From positions 1 to 5,492 of the forward strand of contig CAMPIA010000098.1 of NCBI GenBank assembly GCA_946886175.1: DNA of 5,492 bases, given 5' to 3'. Of the stretch, positions 1 through 5,492 are shown in pieces; the first letter of the stretch is position 1, and each line of letters begins with the position of its first letter. The position numbers and the translations under genes were made by a program. Below the pieces are notes generated by a model, which saw nothing but the letters and a program-made list of their open reading frames with translations, had not been told where the DNA came from and made no database searches. This DNA is from an uncultured Altererythrobacter sp. Its GTDB lineage: Bacteria; Pseudomonadota; Alphaproteobacteria; Sphingomonadales; Sphingomonadaceae.

Positions 1-28
1 GCGGAGGGCTGCCACGAACACCACGCGC

Positions 29-63
29 GCGCGCCGGACCCGTCCACTGCGGGTCCGGCGCGC
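29..63 (+). promoter_or_regulatory. 14-bp hairpin in the spacer upstream of tsf
   Basis: Positions 29-42 pair perfectly with 50-63, leaving a 7-nt loop (TCCACTG, 43-49). Almost all pairs are G-C, so the RNA hairpin would be very stable. No T-run follows (the next bases are CGGAATTACAC), so it is not a canonical intrinsic terminator. It sits 24 nt before the tsf start and ends 11 nt before the tsf Shine-Dalgarno. If rpsB lies just upstream, as is usual, this hairpin is in the rpsB-tsf spacer and could act as a partial attenuator, an RNA-processing or 3'-end stabilising element, or a brake on tsf translation. The structure is seen directly; the function is inference. Confidence 0.6.
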
Positions 64-87
64 CGGAATTACACAAGGAAAACGATC

Positions 88-1014
88 ATGGCTGCATTCA
101 CTGCCGCTGACGTGAAGACCCTGCGCGAGAAGACCGGCGCGGGCATGATGGACGCCAAGAAGGCGCTCGAGGCCGCCGGCGGCGACATCGAAGCCGCCGT
201 CGACGCGCTGCGCGCCAAGGGCCTCGCAACCGCGCAGAAGAAGTCGAGCCGCACCGCGGCCGAAGGCCTCGTGGGCGTCGCCGTAGAGGGCACCCGCGGC
301 GTCGCGGTCGAGGTCAACTCGGAAACCGACTTCGTCGCCAAGAACGACAAGTTCCAGGACTTCGTGCGCAAGACCACCGAAGTCGCGCTCTCGGTCGAGG
401 GCGACGATGTCGAAGCGCTGCGCGCCGCCGCCTATCCCGATGGCGGCACCGTGGCCGACAAGCTGACCGACAACGTCGCCACGATCGGCGAGAACCAGCA
501 GGTCCGCCGCATGAAGACCGTCTCGGTCGGCAGCGGCGTGGTCGTGCCGTACGTTCACAACGCCGCCGCACCCAACCTCGGCAAGATCGGCGTGCTCGTC
601 GCGCTCGAGAGCGAGGCCGATGCGGCCACGCTCGAGACGCTCGGCAAGCAGCTCGCGATGCACATCGCCGCCGCGTTCCCGCAGGCGCTCGACGCCGAGA
701 GCCTCGACGCGGACGTGATCGAGCGCGAGCGCAAGATCGCCGCGGAAAAGGCTGCCGAGAGCGGCAAGCCGGCCGACGTGCAGGCGAAGATGGTCGATGG
801 CGCGGTGAAGAAGTTCGCCAAGGAAAACGCGCTGCTCAGCCAGGTCTTCGTGATGGACAACAAGACCGCGATCGCGGACGTCGTCGCCAAGGCGGGCAAG
901 GACGCCGGCAAGCCGATCGCGCTTACGGACTACGTCCGCTTCCAGCTCGGCGAAGGCATCGAGAAGGAAGAAAGCGACTTCGCGGCCGAGGTCGCCGCGG
1001 CCGTCGCCGGCTGA
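88..1014 (+). CDS. tsf: Elongation factor Ts (EF-Ts)
   Basis: EF-Ts is the cytoplasmic guanine-nucleotide exchange factor that releases GDP from EF-Tu so that EF-Tu can bind GTP and aminoacyl-tRNA again. The 308-residue product has the N-terminal UBA-like module (about residues 1-55) with the first family signature at 12-27 ([16 protein letters not shown]). The second signature is at 75-85 ([11 protein letters not shown]); its TDFV (80-83) is the segment that contacts EF-Tu. The C-terminal module with [17 protein letters not shown] lies near 282-298. E. coli EF-Ts has 283 residues, so this one is slightly long but looks complete. ATG 88 is the first start codon in the frame within the window and is preceded by AAGGA (75-79) at 8 nt. 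The upstream neighbour is normally rpsB, outside the window. A terminator follows directly, so tsf ends its transcription unit. Confidence 0.98.
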   Translation: MAAFTAADVKTLREKTGAGMMDAKKALEAAGGDIEAAVDALRAKGLATAQKKSSRTAAEGLVGVAVEGTRGVAVEVNSETDFVAKNDKFQDFVRKTTEVALSVEGDDVEALRAAAYPDGGTVADKLTDNVATIGENQQVRRMKTVSVGSGVVVPYVHNAAAPNLGKIGVLVALESEADAATLETLGKQLAMHIAAAFPQALDAESLDADVIERERKIAAEKAAESGKPADVQAKMVDGAVKKFAKENALLSQVFVMDNKTAIADVVAKAGKDAGKPIALTDYVRFQLGEGIEKEESDFAAEVAAAVAG

Positions 1015-1037
1015 TCCTTCGCCTCGTACGAAATGCG

Positions 1038-1069
1038 CGGCCGCCGAACTTCGGTTCGGCGGCCGTTTT
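1038..1069 (+). terminator. Intrinsic terminator after tsf (UUCG tetraloop)
   Basis: Positions 1038-1049 pair with 1054-1065 in a perfect 12-bp GC-rich stem closed by the loop TTCG. The closing pair is C-G, giving the unusually stable cUUCGg tetraloop. TTTT (1066-1069) follows immediately. It begins 24 nt after the tsf stop, a classic rho-independent terminator position. It also lies 31 nt beyond the stop of the convergent minus-strand gene. Read on that strand, the stem is followed by GCATTT, a weaker T-tract, so it may serve both genes but should work best for tsf. Confidence 0.93.
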
Positions 1070-1095
1070 CGTTCGGTTGCGTAAGCGTTGGCGCG

Positions 1096-2100
1096 TCAGG
1101 AAGGCTCGCAAGGCTGGCCTTCGTCGTTCAGGCGGGCGATCATGGCGTATTCGCTGCCGTCCCAGCGAAAATAGGGGAAGCAGAAGCCTGGCAGGCCCGC
1201 CTCGATGTCGGGATAGCCGTCCGTGCCGCGGCTGACGAGGAAGTTCACGAACCCCTGATTGCCGTAGAGAACCGTCCACTCCCCGTCGGCGGTCCGCGTC
1301 AGCACGGTGGAATGGACCCCGGCATAGCCGTTGCAATAGCTGCCGCTGTCGCGGAGCATGGCCTCGGGGTGGCCGTCGCCGTTGATGTCCTCGACCATCG
1401 CGACCTGGGCTTCGGAGCGGCCCGAGGAATCGTCGGGGCAGCCGGTCCACTTGCCGCCGCCCACCGGCTCCATCCCCGCTGCCCGAAACAGCGCCTCACG
1501 CTCCGCGACCGGCAGCGCGATCGCCTCGGGCGTCTGGTCGGCTTCCCAGTCGAAGAGGTGTTGCTGCGAGATCGGGCCGTTGACGGCGCCGTCGGAGGGC
1601 GCGGCCGGAGCGGCGGTGGCGGTCTGGCCGGGCGCGCAGCCAGTAGGCGCGCCGTACCCCGTTCCGTCGAATCGCCGTACGCCGGGGCAGGCGGAATCGC
1701 GCGGCTCCAGCGCCAGGTCGTTCCAGCCGCCGGTGCGCGAGGCTTCGAAGCCGACGATACCGTCTTCGCCGATCAGGCGCTTCCAGCTCTGGTCCGGCTG
1801 CTGTGCGAGGATGGCGAAATAGGCGCCGGGCTTGCCGTAACAGCCCGGATCGACATCGCCGACGTGCGCCTCGGCCGCGCCGTCGCCGTTGAGGTCGACG
1901 AAGGCCACTCGGGGATTGGAAGGCCTGCCGCAGCGGTTGACCGGGCGGCCGTCCACCAGGCGGAAGCCCGCTTCCTCGAGCAACTGGATCGCCTGCCGGC
2001 TTTCGAGCGCGGGTTGCGGCGCGGGTGACTGGCCGCTGGCCGCGCCCGCCGCCAGGAGAACCGTCCCTGGCCAAAGTGCGATCGTCGAAAATTGCCGCAT
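1096..2100 (-). CDS. Uncharacterised exported protein, duplicated Cys-rich module with calcium-loop motifs
   Basis: I do not recognise this 334-residue protein. It starts with a probable Sec signal peptide (R2, hydrophobic stretch about 6-21, possible cleavage near ASG-Q at 21-24), so it is probably periplasmic or secreted. Two copies of one module follow, about 40-150 and 203-334, joined by an Ala/Pro-rich linker (about 156-175). Each copy holds DxNxDGxxE (DLNGDGAAE at 69-77; DINGDGHPE at 238-246), like the calcium loops of FG-GAP/VCBS-type repeats. Each copy also has four cysteines: C57, C87, C138, C155 and C221, C256, C307, C331. Residues 69-122 align without gaps to 238-291, with about 21 identities by eye. 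There is no catalytic motif I know. GGAGG 5 nt before ATG 2100 fixes start and strand. It converges with tsf and diverges from pyrH. Calcium binding and disulfides are inferred. The gene itself is well supported; its function is unknown. Confidence 0.88.
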   Translation of the reverse strand: MRQFSTIALWPGTVLLAAGAASGQSPAPQPALESRQAIQLLEEAGFRLVDGRPVNRCGRPSNPRVAFVDLNGDGAAEAHVGDVDPGCYGKPGAYFAILAQQPDQSWKRLIGEDGIVGFEASRTGGWNDLALEPRDSACPGVRRFDGTGYGAPTGCAPGQTATAAPAAPSDGAVNGPISQQHLFDWEADQTPEAIALPVAEREALFRAAGMEPVGGGKWTGCPDDSSGRSEAQVAMVEDINGDGHPEAMLRDSGSYCNGYAGVHSTVLTRTADGEWTVLYGNQGFVNFLVSRGTDGYPDIEAGLPGFCFPYFRWDGSEYAMIARLNDEGQPCEPS

Positions 2101-2105
2101 AACAG

Positions 2106-2110
2106 CCTCC
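2106..2110 (-). promoter_or_regulatory. Shine-Dalgarno site of the minus-strand exported protein gene
   Basis: On the minus strand GGAGG lies 5 nt before the ATG at 2100-2098 (GGAGG-CTGTT-ATG). It is one of the best Shine-Dalgarno matches in the window. It decides both the start codon and the coding strand, because a long opposing frame is also open across the same DNA. Confidence 0.75.
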
Positions 2111-2139
2111 AGAAGAGCGCCTTGCGACCCGGCGGCCCG

Positions 2140-2167
2140 AGCTTAGCACGGCTGGCCCGGCCGCCAA
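2140..2167 (-). promoter_or_regulatory. Possible promoter of the minus-strand exported protein gene
   Basis: Read on the minus strand, TTGGCG (2167-2162) is separated by 16 bp from TAAGCT (2145-2140). These are partial matches to the sigma-70-type TTGACA and TATAAT boxes and lie about 40 bp before the ATG. In DNA this GC-rich such partial matches occur by chance. The call rests mainly on this being the only upstream space the gene has. Confidence 0.25.
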
Positions 2168-2186
2168 GAGCGGATGAGAGCGGAGC

Positions 2187-2220
2187 TTGATACTTGGCAC
2201 TGCGCGGGCGACACGATAAG
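2187..2220 (+). promoter_or_regulatory. Possible promoter of the pyrH-frr-uppS-cdsA-dxr unit
   Basis: The 163-bp spacer between the divergent genes contains TTGATA (2187-2192) and TTGGCA (2194-2199), each one mismatch from TTGACA. GATAAG (2215-2220) is a 4-of-6 match to TATAAT, 15 bp after the second box. No pairing has ideal spacing. A promoter somewhere here is needed, because tsf ends at a strong terminator and the gene in between runs the other way. The exact boxes are uncertain. Confidence 0.35.
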
Positions 2221-2263
2221 GGCGATGCCGCTCCGCCCCTCGCGCAAAGGTTTCTCCGCACTC

Positions 2264-2986
2264 ATGTCCTCCCCGAAATACAAGCGCATACTGCTCAAGC
2301 TTTCGGGCGAGGTGCTGATGGGGGATCAGCAGTTCGGGATCGATCCGGCCTTCGTCGCCGAGCTGGCGCAGGAGGTGAAGGCGGCCAAGGATACCGGGCT
2401 CGAAGTGTGCCTGGTGATCGGCGGCGGCAATATCTTCCGCGGCATGGCGGGCGCGGCGCAGGGGATGGATCGCGCGCAGGCCGACTACATGGGTATGCTG
2501 GCGACGGTGATGAACGCGCTCGCGATGCAGAACGCGCTCGAGCAGGTCGGCGTGCAGACGCGGGTGCAGTCGGCGGTGCAGATGGACCAGGTGTGCGAGC
2601 CGGTGATCCGCCGCCGCGCCGAGCGCCATCTGGAGAAGGGGCGGGTGGTGATTTTCGCGGCGGGCGTCGGCGCGCCCTATTTCACCACCGACAGCGGCGC
2701 GGCGCTGCGCGCGGCGGAAATGCGTTGCGACGCGCTGTTCAAGGGCACCAGCGTCGACGGGGTGTACGACAGCGATCCCAAGAAGAATGCCGGTGCAAAA
2801 CGTTTCGATACGGTCAGTTACGACAAGGTGCTGGCAAACAATCTCAGGGTTATGGACGCCTCCGCCGTCGCGCTGTGCCGCGACAACGGGATTCCGATCG
2901 TGGTCTTCTCGATCCGCGAGAAAGGCAATCTCGCGCGGGTGCTCGCGGGCGAGGGCGTCCAGACGGTAGTTAAAGAGGAAGCCTGA
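2264..2986 (+). CDS. pyrH: Uridylate kinase (UMP kinase)
   Basis: PyrH phosphorylates UMP to UDP with ATP, the step that feeds UTP and CTP synthesis; the bacterial enzyme is a cytoplasmic hexamer of the amino-acid-kinase fold. Visible motifs in the 240-residue protein are LKLSGE (11-16) in the nucleotide-binding N-terminus, GGGNIFRG (53-60), the UMP-binding stretch [12 protein letters not shown] (73-84), [13 protein letters not shown] (138-150) and [13 protein letters not shown] (160-172). The frame is open further upstream, with ATGs at 2174 and 2225. ATG 2264 is preferred because it gives the usual family length of about 240 and begins right before the conserved [10 protein letters not shown]. 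The nearest Shine-Dalgarno-like AAAGG (2246-2250) is 13 nt away, a rather long spacing. ATG 2225 has AAGGG only 2 nt before it and would add 13 non-conserved residues. frr follows after 3 nt. Confidence 0.96.
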   Translation: MSSPKYKRILLKLSGEVLMGDQQFGIDPAFVAELAQEVKAAKDTGLEVCLVIGGGNIFRGMAGAAQGMDRAQADYMGMLATVMNALAMQNALEQVGVQTRVQSAVQMDQVCEPVIRRRAERHLEKGRVVIFAAGVGAPYFTTDSGAALRAAEMRCDALFKGTSVDGVYDSDPKKNAGAKRFDTVSYDKVLANNLRVMDASAVALCRDNGIPIVVFSIREKGNLARVLAGEGVQTVVKEEA

Positions 2987-2989
2987 CAC

Positions 2990-3547
2990 ATGGCGAAGTA
3001 CGACAAGAGCGATATCGAGCGCCGGATGCAGGGCGCGGTGGACAGCCTCAAGAGCGATCTCGGCGGCTTGCGCACCGGCCGCGCCAACACCAGCCTGCTC
3101 GATCCGGTGCAGGTCGAGGTCTACGGCGCGATGATGCCGCTTAACCAGGTCGCGACGGTCAACGCGCCCGAACCGCGCATGCTGGCGGTGCAGGTCTGGG
3201 ACAAGGCCAACGTGATCGCGGTCGAGAAGGGGATCGCGCACGCCAACCTCGGTCTCAATCCGATGACCGACGGGCAGACGATCCGCCTGCCGATGCCCGA
3301 CCTGACCGAAGAACGCCGCAAGGAACTCGCCAAGCTCGCGGGCAAGTATGCCGAAAACGCCAAGATCGCGATCCGCAACGTGCGCCGCGATGGCATGGAA
3401 GCGCTCAAGGAAGACGAGAAGAAGAAGGACATCTCCGAAGACGAGCGCAAGCGCAGCGAGGACGAAGTGCAGAAGCTGACCGACAAGTATGTCGCCGACG
3501 CCGATGCCGCCGCCGCGCAGAAGGAAAAGGAAATCCTGACCCAGTGA
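2990..3547 (+). CDS. frr: Ribosome recycling factor (RRF)
   Basis: RRF works with EF-G after termination to split the post-termination ribosome into subunits, freeing it for a new round. The 185-residue length equals that of E. coli RRF. The N-terminal helix of the three-helix-bundle domain holds [13 protein letters not shown] (26-38). The beta-rich domain II spans about residues 31-104 ([32 protein letters not shown]). The two long C-terminal helices begin at LTEERRKEL and carry RNVRRDG (129-135), including Arg129 and Arg132, which match conserved arginines of E. coli RRF, then [20 protein letters not shown] (148-167). ATG 2990 is 3 nt after the pyrH stop, and its Shine-Dalgarno GAGGA (2975-2979) lies inside the end of pyrH, which suggests co-transcription and probably coupled translation. 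Confidence 0.98.
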   Translation: MAKYDKSDIERRMQGAVDSLKSDLGGLRTGRANTSLLDPVQVEVYGAMMPLNQVATVNAPEPRMLAVQVWDKANVIAVEKGIAHANLGLNPMTDGQTIRLPMPDLTEERRKELAKLAGKYAENAKIAIRNVRRDGMEALKEDEKKKDISEDERKRSEDEVQKLTDKYVADADAAAAQKEKEILTQ

Positions 3548-3572
3548 GGGTTCGGCCTTCCCGGAACGAAGA

Positions 3573-4256
3573 ATGACAGGAGAGGGTCAGCACGCGCGCC
3601 ACGTCGCCATCATCATGGACGGCAACGGGCGCTGGGCCAAGCGCCGGCGGCTGCCGCGTGCGATGGGGCATCAGCGCGGGGTCGAGGCGGTGCGCGAGCT
3701 CGTCCGCGGCCTGGCGAACACCGGGATCGAATGTCTGACGCTCTACGCCTTCAGCTCGGAGAACTGGAAGCGGCCGGGCGAAGAGGTCGACGACCTGATG
3801 AACCTGATGCGCAAGTTCGTTAAATCGGACCTGCCCGAGTTCGTCGCCAATGGCGTCAAGCTCAAGATTATCGGCGACTGGCAAGGGCTTGCGCCCGATA
3901 TCGTCACCATGCTCGAAGACGCGCTGGAACAGACCAGCGGAGGTGTGCGCACGCTCGCCGTCGCGCTTAACTACGGCTCGCAGCAAGAGATCGCTCGAGC
4001 GGCGGCGAGGGCGGCGGCCGATGGCGAGATCACGCCGGAGGCGATCGCCGCGCACCTCGACACCGCCGACCTCCCGCCGCTCGACCTGCTGATCCGCACC
4101 AGCGGGGAGGTGCGACTGTCGAACTTCCTGTTGTGGCAATGCGCCTATGCCGAGATGATGTTCGTCGACACGCTGTGGCCCGATTTCACGCCCGCGCATT
4201 TGCAGGCCGCACTCGACCAGTTCGCGCAGAGGGAGCGCCGCTATGGCGGGCGGTGA
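3573..4256 (+). CDS. uppS: Isoprenyl transferase (undecaprenyl diphosphate synthase)
   Basis: This cis-prenyltransferase adds IPP units to farnesyl diphosphate, normally giving C55 undecaprenyl diphosphate, the lipid carrier for peptidoglycan and other envelope glycans. The 227-residue protein has the P-loop-like HVAIIMDGNGRWAK (10-23) with the catalytic Asp16 (Asp26 in E. coli). It also has the FSSENWKRP segment (60-68) and the C-terminal signature DLLIRTSGEVRLSNFLLWQ (171-189), whose Arg175, Arg181 and Ser183 bind the IPP diphosphate. Glu194 in AYAE matches the E. coli metal-linked Glu213. It is slightly shorter than E. coli UppS (253). ATG 3573 is the only start codon in the frame before the conserved block except the Met15 within it. 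A weak Shine-Dalgarno GGAA (3563-3566) lies 6 nt upstream. Product chain length cannot be read from sequence alone. Its 3' end overlaps cdsA by 14 nt. Confidence 0.97.
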   Translation: MTGEGQHARHVAIIMDGNGRWAKRRRLPRAMGHQRGVEAVRELVRGLANTGIECLTLYAFSSENWKRPGEEVDDLMNLMRKFVKSDLPEFVANGVKLKIIGDWQGLAPDIVTMLEDALEQTSGGVRTLAVALNYGSQQEIARAAARAAADGEITPEAIAAHLDTADLPPLDLLIRTSGEVRLSNFLLWQCAYAEMMFVDTLWPDFTPAHLQAALDQFAQRERRYGGR

Positions 4257-5025
4257 AAGCGAGGCCGCGATGCGCAAGCGCGACCGGCTGAAGGTGCGCG
4301 CCAAGCGCTACATGGCCGTCCCGCTGGCGGTTCGCACCTCCGACCTGCCGGTGCGGCTGGCCTCGGCCCTGGTCATGCTCGCGGTGGCGGGCGCGGCGTT
4401 CTGGCAGGGCGGAGGCCTGTTCGATCTGTTCGTCGGGCTGGTCGCCTTCGCCTGCTTCGCCGAATTCACGGTCCTCGTCAGCCGTGCAACACCCAACATT
4501 TCCTACCGTCTGGCGGCGCTGATCGCTGGCGGGCTCTACATCGGCGTCGCGGCGGCGATCGTGGCGGGGGCGGGGGACTTCCTGATCGTGCTGATCGTCG
4601 GGGTGACGATCTTTACCGACAGCGGCGCCTACTTCGCCGGTCGCACGATCGGCGGGCCGAAGATCGCGCCACGCATCAGTCCGTCCAAAACCTGGGCCGG
4701 GCTGCTGGGCGGCATGGCCGCCTCGGCGCTGTGGGTGGTGCTGTGGGTGCTGGCGATCGATTGGGGCGTCTCGTGGCTGGGGCCCCGGTTCGATCTCGGC
4801 CTGCCGCTCGACGGCGAAGCACTGGGCAGCGCCGCCTTGCTCGGCGCGGGGCTCGCGGTGCTCGCGCAGATGGGCGACTTCTTCGAAAGCTGGCTCAAGC
4901 GCCGCGCAGGGGTGAAAGACAGCTCGCGCTTCATACCGGGCCACGGCGGGGTGTTCGATCGGATCGACGGCTTGCTCCCGGTTGCGATCACGGTCGGCGC
5001 AATCGCCGCGTCGGTGGCGAGTTGA
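4243..5025 (+). CDS. cdsA: Phosphatidate cytidylyltransferase (CDP-diacylglycerol synthase)
   Basis: CdsA is an inner-membrane enzyme joining CTP and phosphatidic acid to give CDP-diacylglycerol, the precursor of phosphatidylglycerol, cardiolipin and phosphatidylethanolamine. The 260-residue protein has a basic cytoplasmic N-terminus (11-32) and several hydrophobic segments (about 38-54, 59-79, 90-110, 112-124, 152-172, 195-211 and 244-258). TDSGAYFAGR is at 125-134 and SPSKTWAG at 146-153. The full family signature runs from Ser216 to Asp242 (SWLKR, KD at 225-226, PGHGG at 232-236, DRID at 239-242). ATG 4243 has GGGAG (4231-4235) 7 nt upstream and overlaps uppS by 14 nt. ATG 4270 has GAGG (4261-4264) 5 nt upstream and would give 251 residues without overlap. 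Both starts precede all conserved parts, so the choice is open. It overlaps dxr by 4 nt. Confidence 0.96.
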   Translation: MAGGESEAAMRKRDRLKVRAKRYMAVPLAVRTSDLPVRLASALVMLAVAGAAFWQGGGLFDLFVGLVAFACFAEFTVLVSRATPNISYRLAALIAGGLYIGVAAAIVAGAGDFLIVLIVGVTIFTDSGAYFAGRTIGGPKIAPRISPSKTWAGLLGGMAASALWVVLWVLAIDWGVSWLGPRFDLGLPLDGEALGSAALLGAGLAVLAQMGDFFESWLKRRAGVKDSSRFIPGHGGVFDRIDGLLPVAITVGAIAASVAS

Positions 5026-5492
5026 CCCGCTCCATCTCCATCCTCGGTGCGACCGGTTCGGTCGGCGCCTCGACGCTCGACCTGATCCGGCGCAACCGCG
5101 CGGACTGGCGGGTGGTTGCGCTGACCGCCAATTGCAGCGCGAAGGAGCTCGCCGTGCTGGCGCGTGAGTTCGCAGCCGAGATGGCGGTGGTCGGAGACGA
5201 GCGCTGCCTCGGCGATTTGCGCGATGCTCTGGCCGGATCGGGCGTCGAGGTCGCGGGCGGCGCATCGGCCCTGTGCGAGGCCGCGGCGCGACCGGTCGAT
5301 TTGACCGTCGCGGCGATCGTCGGCTGTGCGGGGCTCGGCCCCACGATGGCGGCGATCCGGCAGGGCGGCACCGTGGCGCTGGCGAACAAGGAGGCGCTCG
5401 TCTCCGCGGGCGACGTCATGACCGCCGCGGTCGCGCGGCACGGCGCGACGCTGCTGCCGGTCGATTCGGAGCACAACGCGATCTTCCAGTGC
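5022..5492 (+). CDS. dxr: 1-deoxy-D-xylulose 5-phosphate reductoisomerase, N-terminal part (cut by window end)
   Basis: DXR (IspC) converts 1-deoxy-D-xylulose 5-phosphate to 2-C-methyl-D-erythritol 4-phosphate with NADPH, the first committed step of the MEP route to IPP; it is the target of fosmidomycin. The first 157 codons are present, about 40 percent of the usual 390 or so. Visible are the NADPH-binding SILGATGSVG (6-15), the conserved GCAGLGPTMAAI (101-112), ANKEALVSAG (121-130) and VDSEHNAIFQC (147-157). Asp148 and Glu150 in the last match the E. coli metal ligands Asp150 and Glu152. The start is taken as TTG 5022, because it gives the usual short N-terminus before the NADPH motif and overlaps the cdsA stop as TTGA. 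I found no in-frame ATG or GTG just upstream. A weak GGTGG (5013-5017) could be its ribosome binding site. The frame is intact to the window end, where the 3' part is missing. Confidence 0.95.
   Translation, partial: MTRSISILGATGSVGASTLDLIRRNRADWRVVALTANCSAKELAVLAREFAAEMAVVGDERCLGDLRDALAGSGVEVAGGASALCEAAARPVDLTVAAIVGCAGLGPTMAAIRQGGTVALANKEALVSAGDVMTAAVARHGATLLPVDSEHNAIFQC

Noticed and set aside
1033..2028. A 331-codon plus-strand open frame opposite the exported-protein gene.
   Set aside because: Its product is low-complexity Ala/Gly/Val/Arg text with no recognisable domain, and its start lies in the tsf terminator. The minus strand has a signal peptide, a strong Shine-Dalgarno and an internal protein repeat, so the plus frame is a GC-rich shadow.
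2194..2210. A sigma-54-like element: TTGGCAC with GG-N10-GC spacing before pyrH.
   Set aside because: The -24 part and the GG/GC spacing match, but the TT of the -12 TTGC element is missing, and an essential housekeeping operon is an unlikely sigma-54 target. It is probably a chance match.
2174..2263. N-terminal extension of PyrH from the ATG at 2174 or 2225.
   Set aside because: The added residues are not family-like and would exceed the usual length of about 240. ATG 2264 directly precedes the conserved N-terminus.
1496..3241. A 581-codon minus-strand open frame running antisense to frr and pyrH and into the exported-protein gene.
   Set aside because: It crosses three well-supported genes, is rich in His/Arg/Ala as antisense frames of GC-rich genes are, and has no domain or start signal. 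Its length is explained by the scarcity of stop codons in such DNA.
3548..3572. Possible small hairpin (GTTC...GAAC) between frr and uppS.
   Set aside because: The pairing is only about four bases with an imperfect interior and no T-run, too weak to call a terminator or regulatory element.
4186..5474. Long minus-strand frames opposite cdsA and dxr.
   Set aside because: They are antisense to clearly recognisable cdsA and dxr, and their products are Arg/Pro/Gln-rich text without motifs.

Overview
The window is high-GC (about two-thirds G+C by eye), densely coding bacterial DNA. It carries the conserved tsf-pyrH-frr-uppS-cdsA-dxr neighbourhood. The gene order (dxr after cdsA, not between frr and uppS as in E. 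coli), the protein sequences and the GC bias suggest an alphaproteobacterium, most likely a sphingomonad of the Erythrobacter/Sphingomonas kind. The taxonomic call is inference from resemblance, not from a search.

Layout. Positions 1-87 are the spacer upstream of tsf (normally rpsB-tsf) and hold a 14-bp GC-rich hairpin and the tsf ribosome binding site. Positions 88-1014 are tsf (elongation factor Ts), followed at 1038-1069 by a strong intrinsic terminator with a UUCG tetraloop. Positions 1096-2100 on the minus strand encode an exported protein I cannot name. It is built from two copies of one module, each with a calcium-loop-like DxNxDGxxE motif and four cysteines. It faces tsf tail to tail and is divergent from pyrH across a 163-bp spacer. 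From 2264 to the window end, five plus-strand genes run almost without gaps: pyrH (UMP kinase), frr (ribosome recycling factor), uppS (undecaprenyl diphosphate synthase), cdsA (phosphatidate cytidylyltransferase) and the first 157 codons of dxr, which starts at TTG and is cut by the window edge.

How the genes work together. tsf and frr serve translation (recharging EF-Tu, recycling ribosomes). pyrH makes UDP, the precursor of UTP and CTP, and CTP is the co-substrate of CdsA. DXR makes the first committed intermediate of the MEP pathway to IPP, which UppS uses to build the C55 lipid carrier for cell-wall synthesis. CdsA makes CDP-diacylglycerol for phospholipids. The pyrH-dxr block therefore joins nucleotide supply, translation and envelope lipid synthesis in one probable operon. 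The tsf terminator and the reversed gene separate it from tsf, so it must have its own promoter, probably in 2101-2263.

Most of the window is ordinary housekeeping DNA. I see no mobile element, CRISPR array, tRNA, rRNA or defence system. The only part that may be undescribed is the duplicated, cysteine-rich exported protein.
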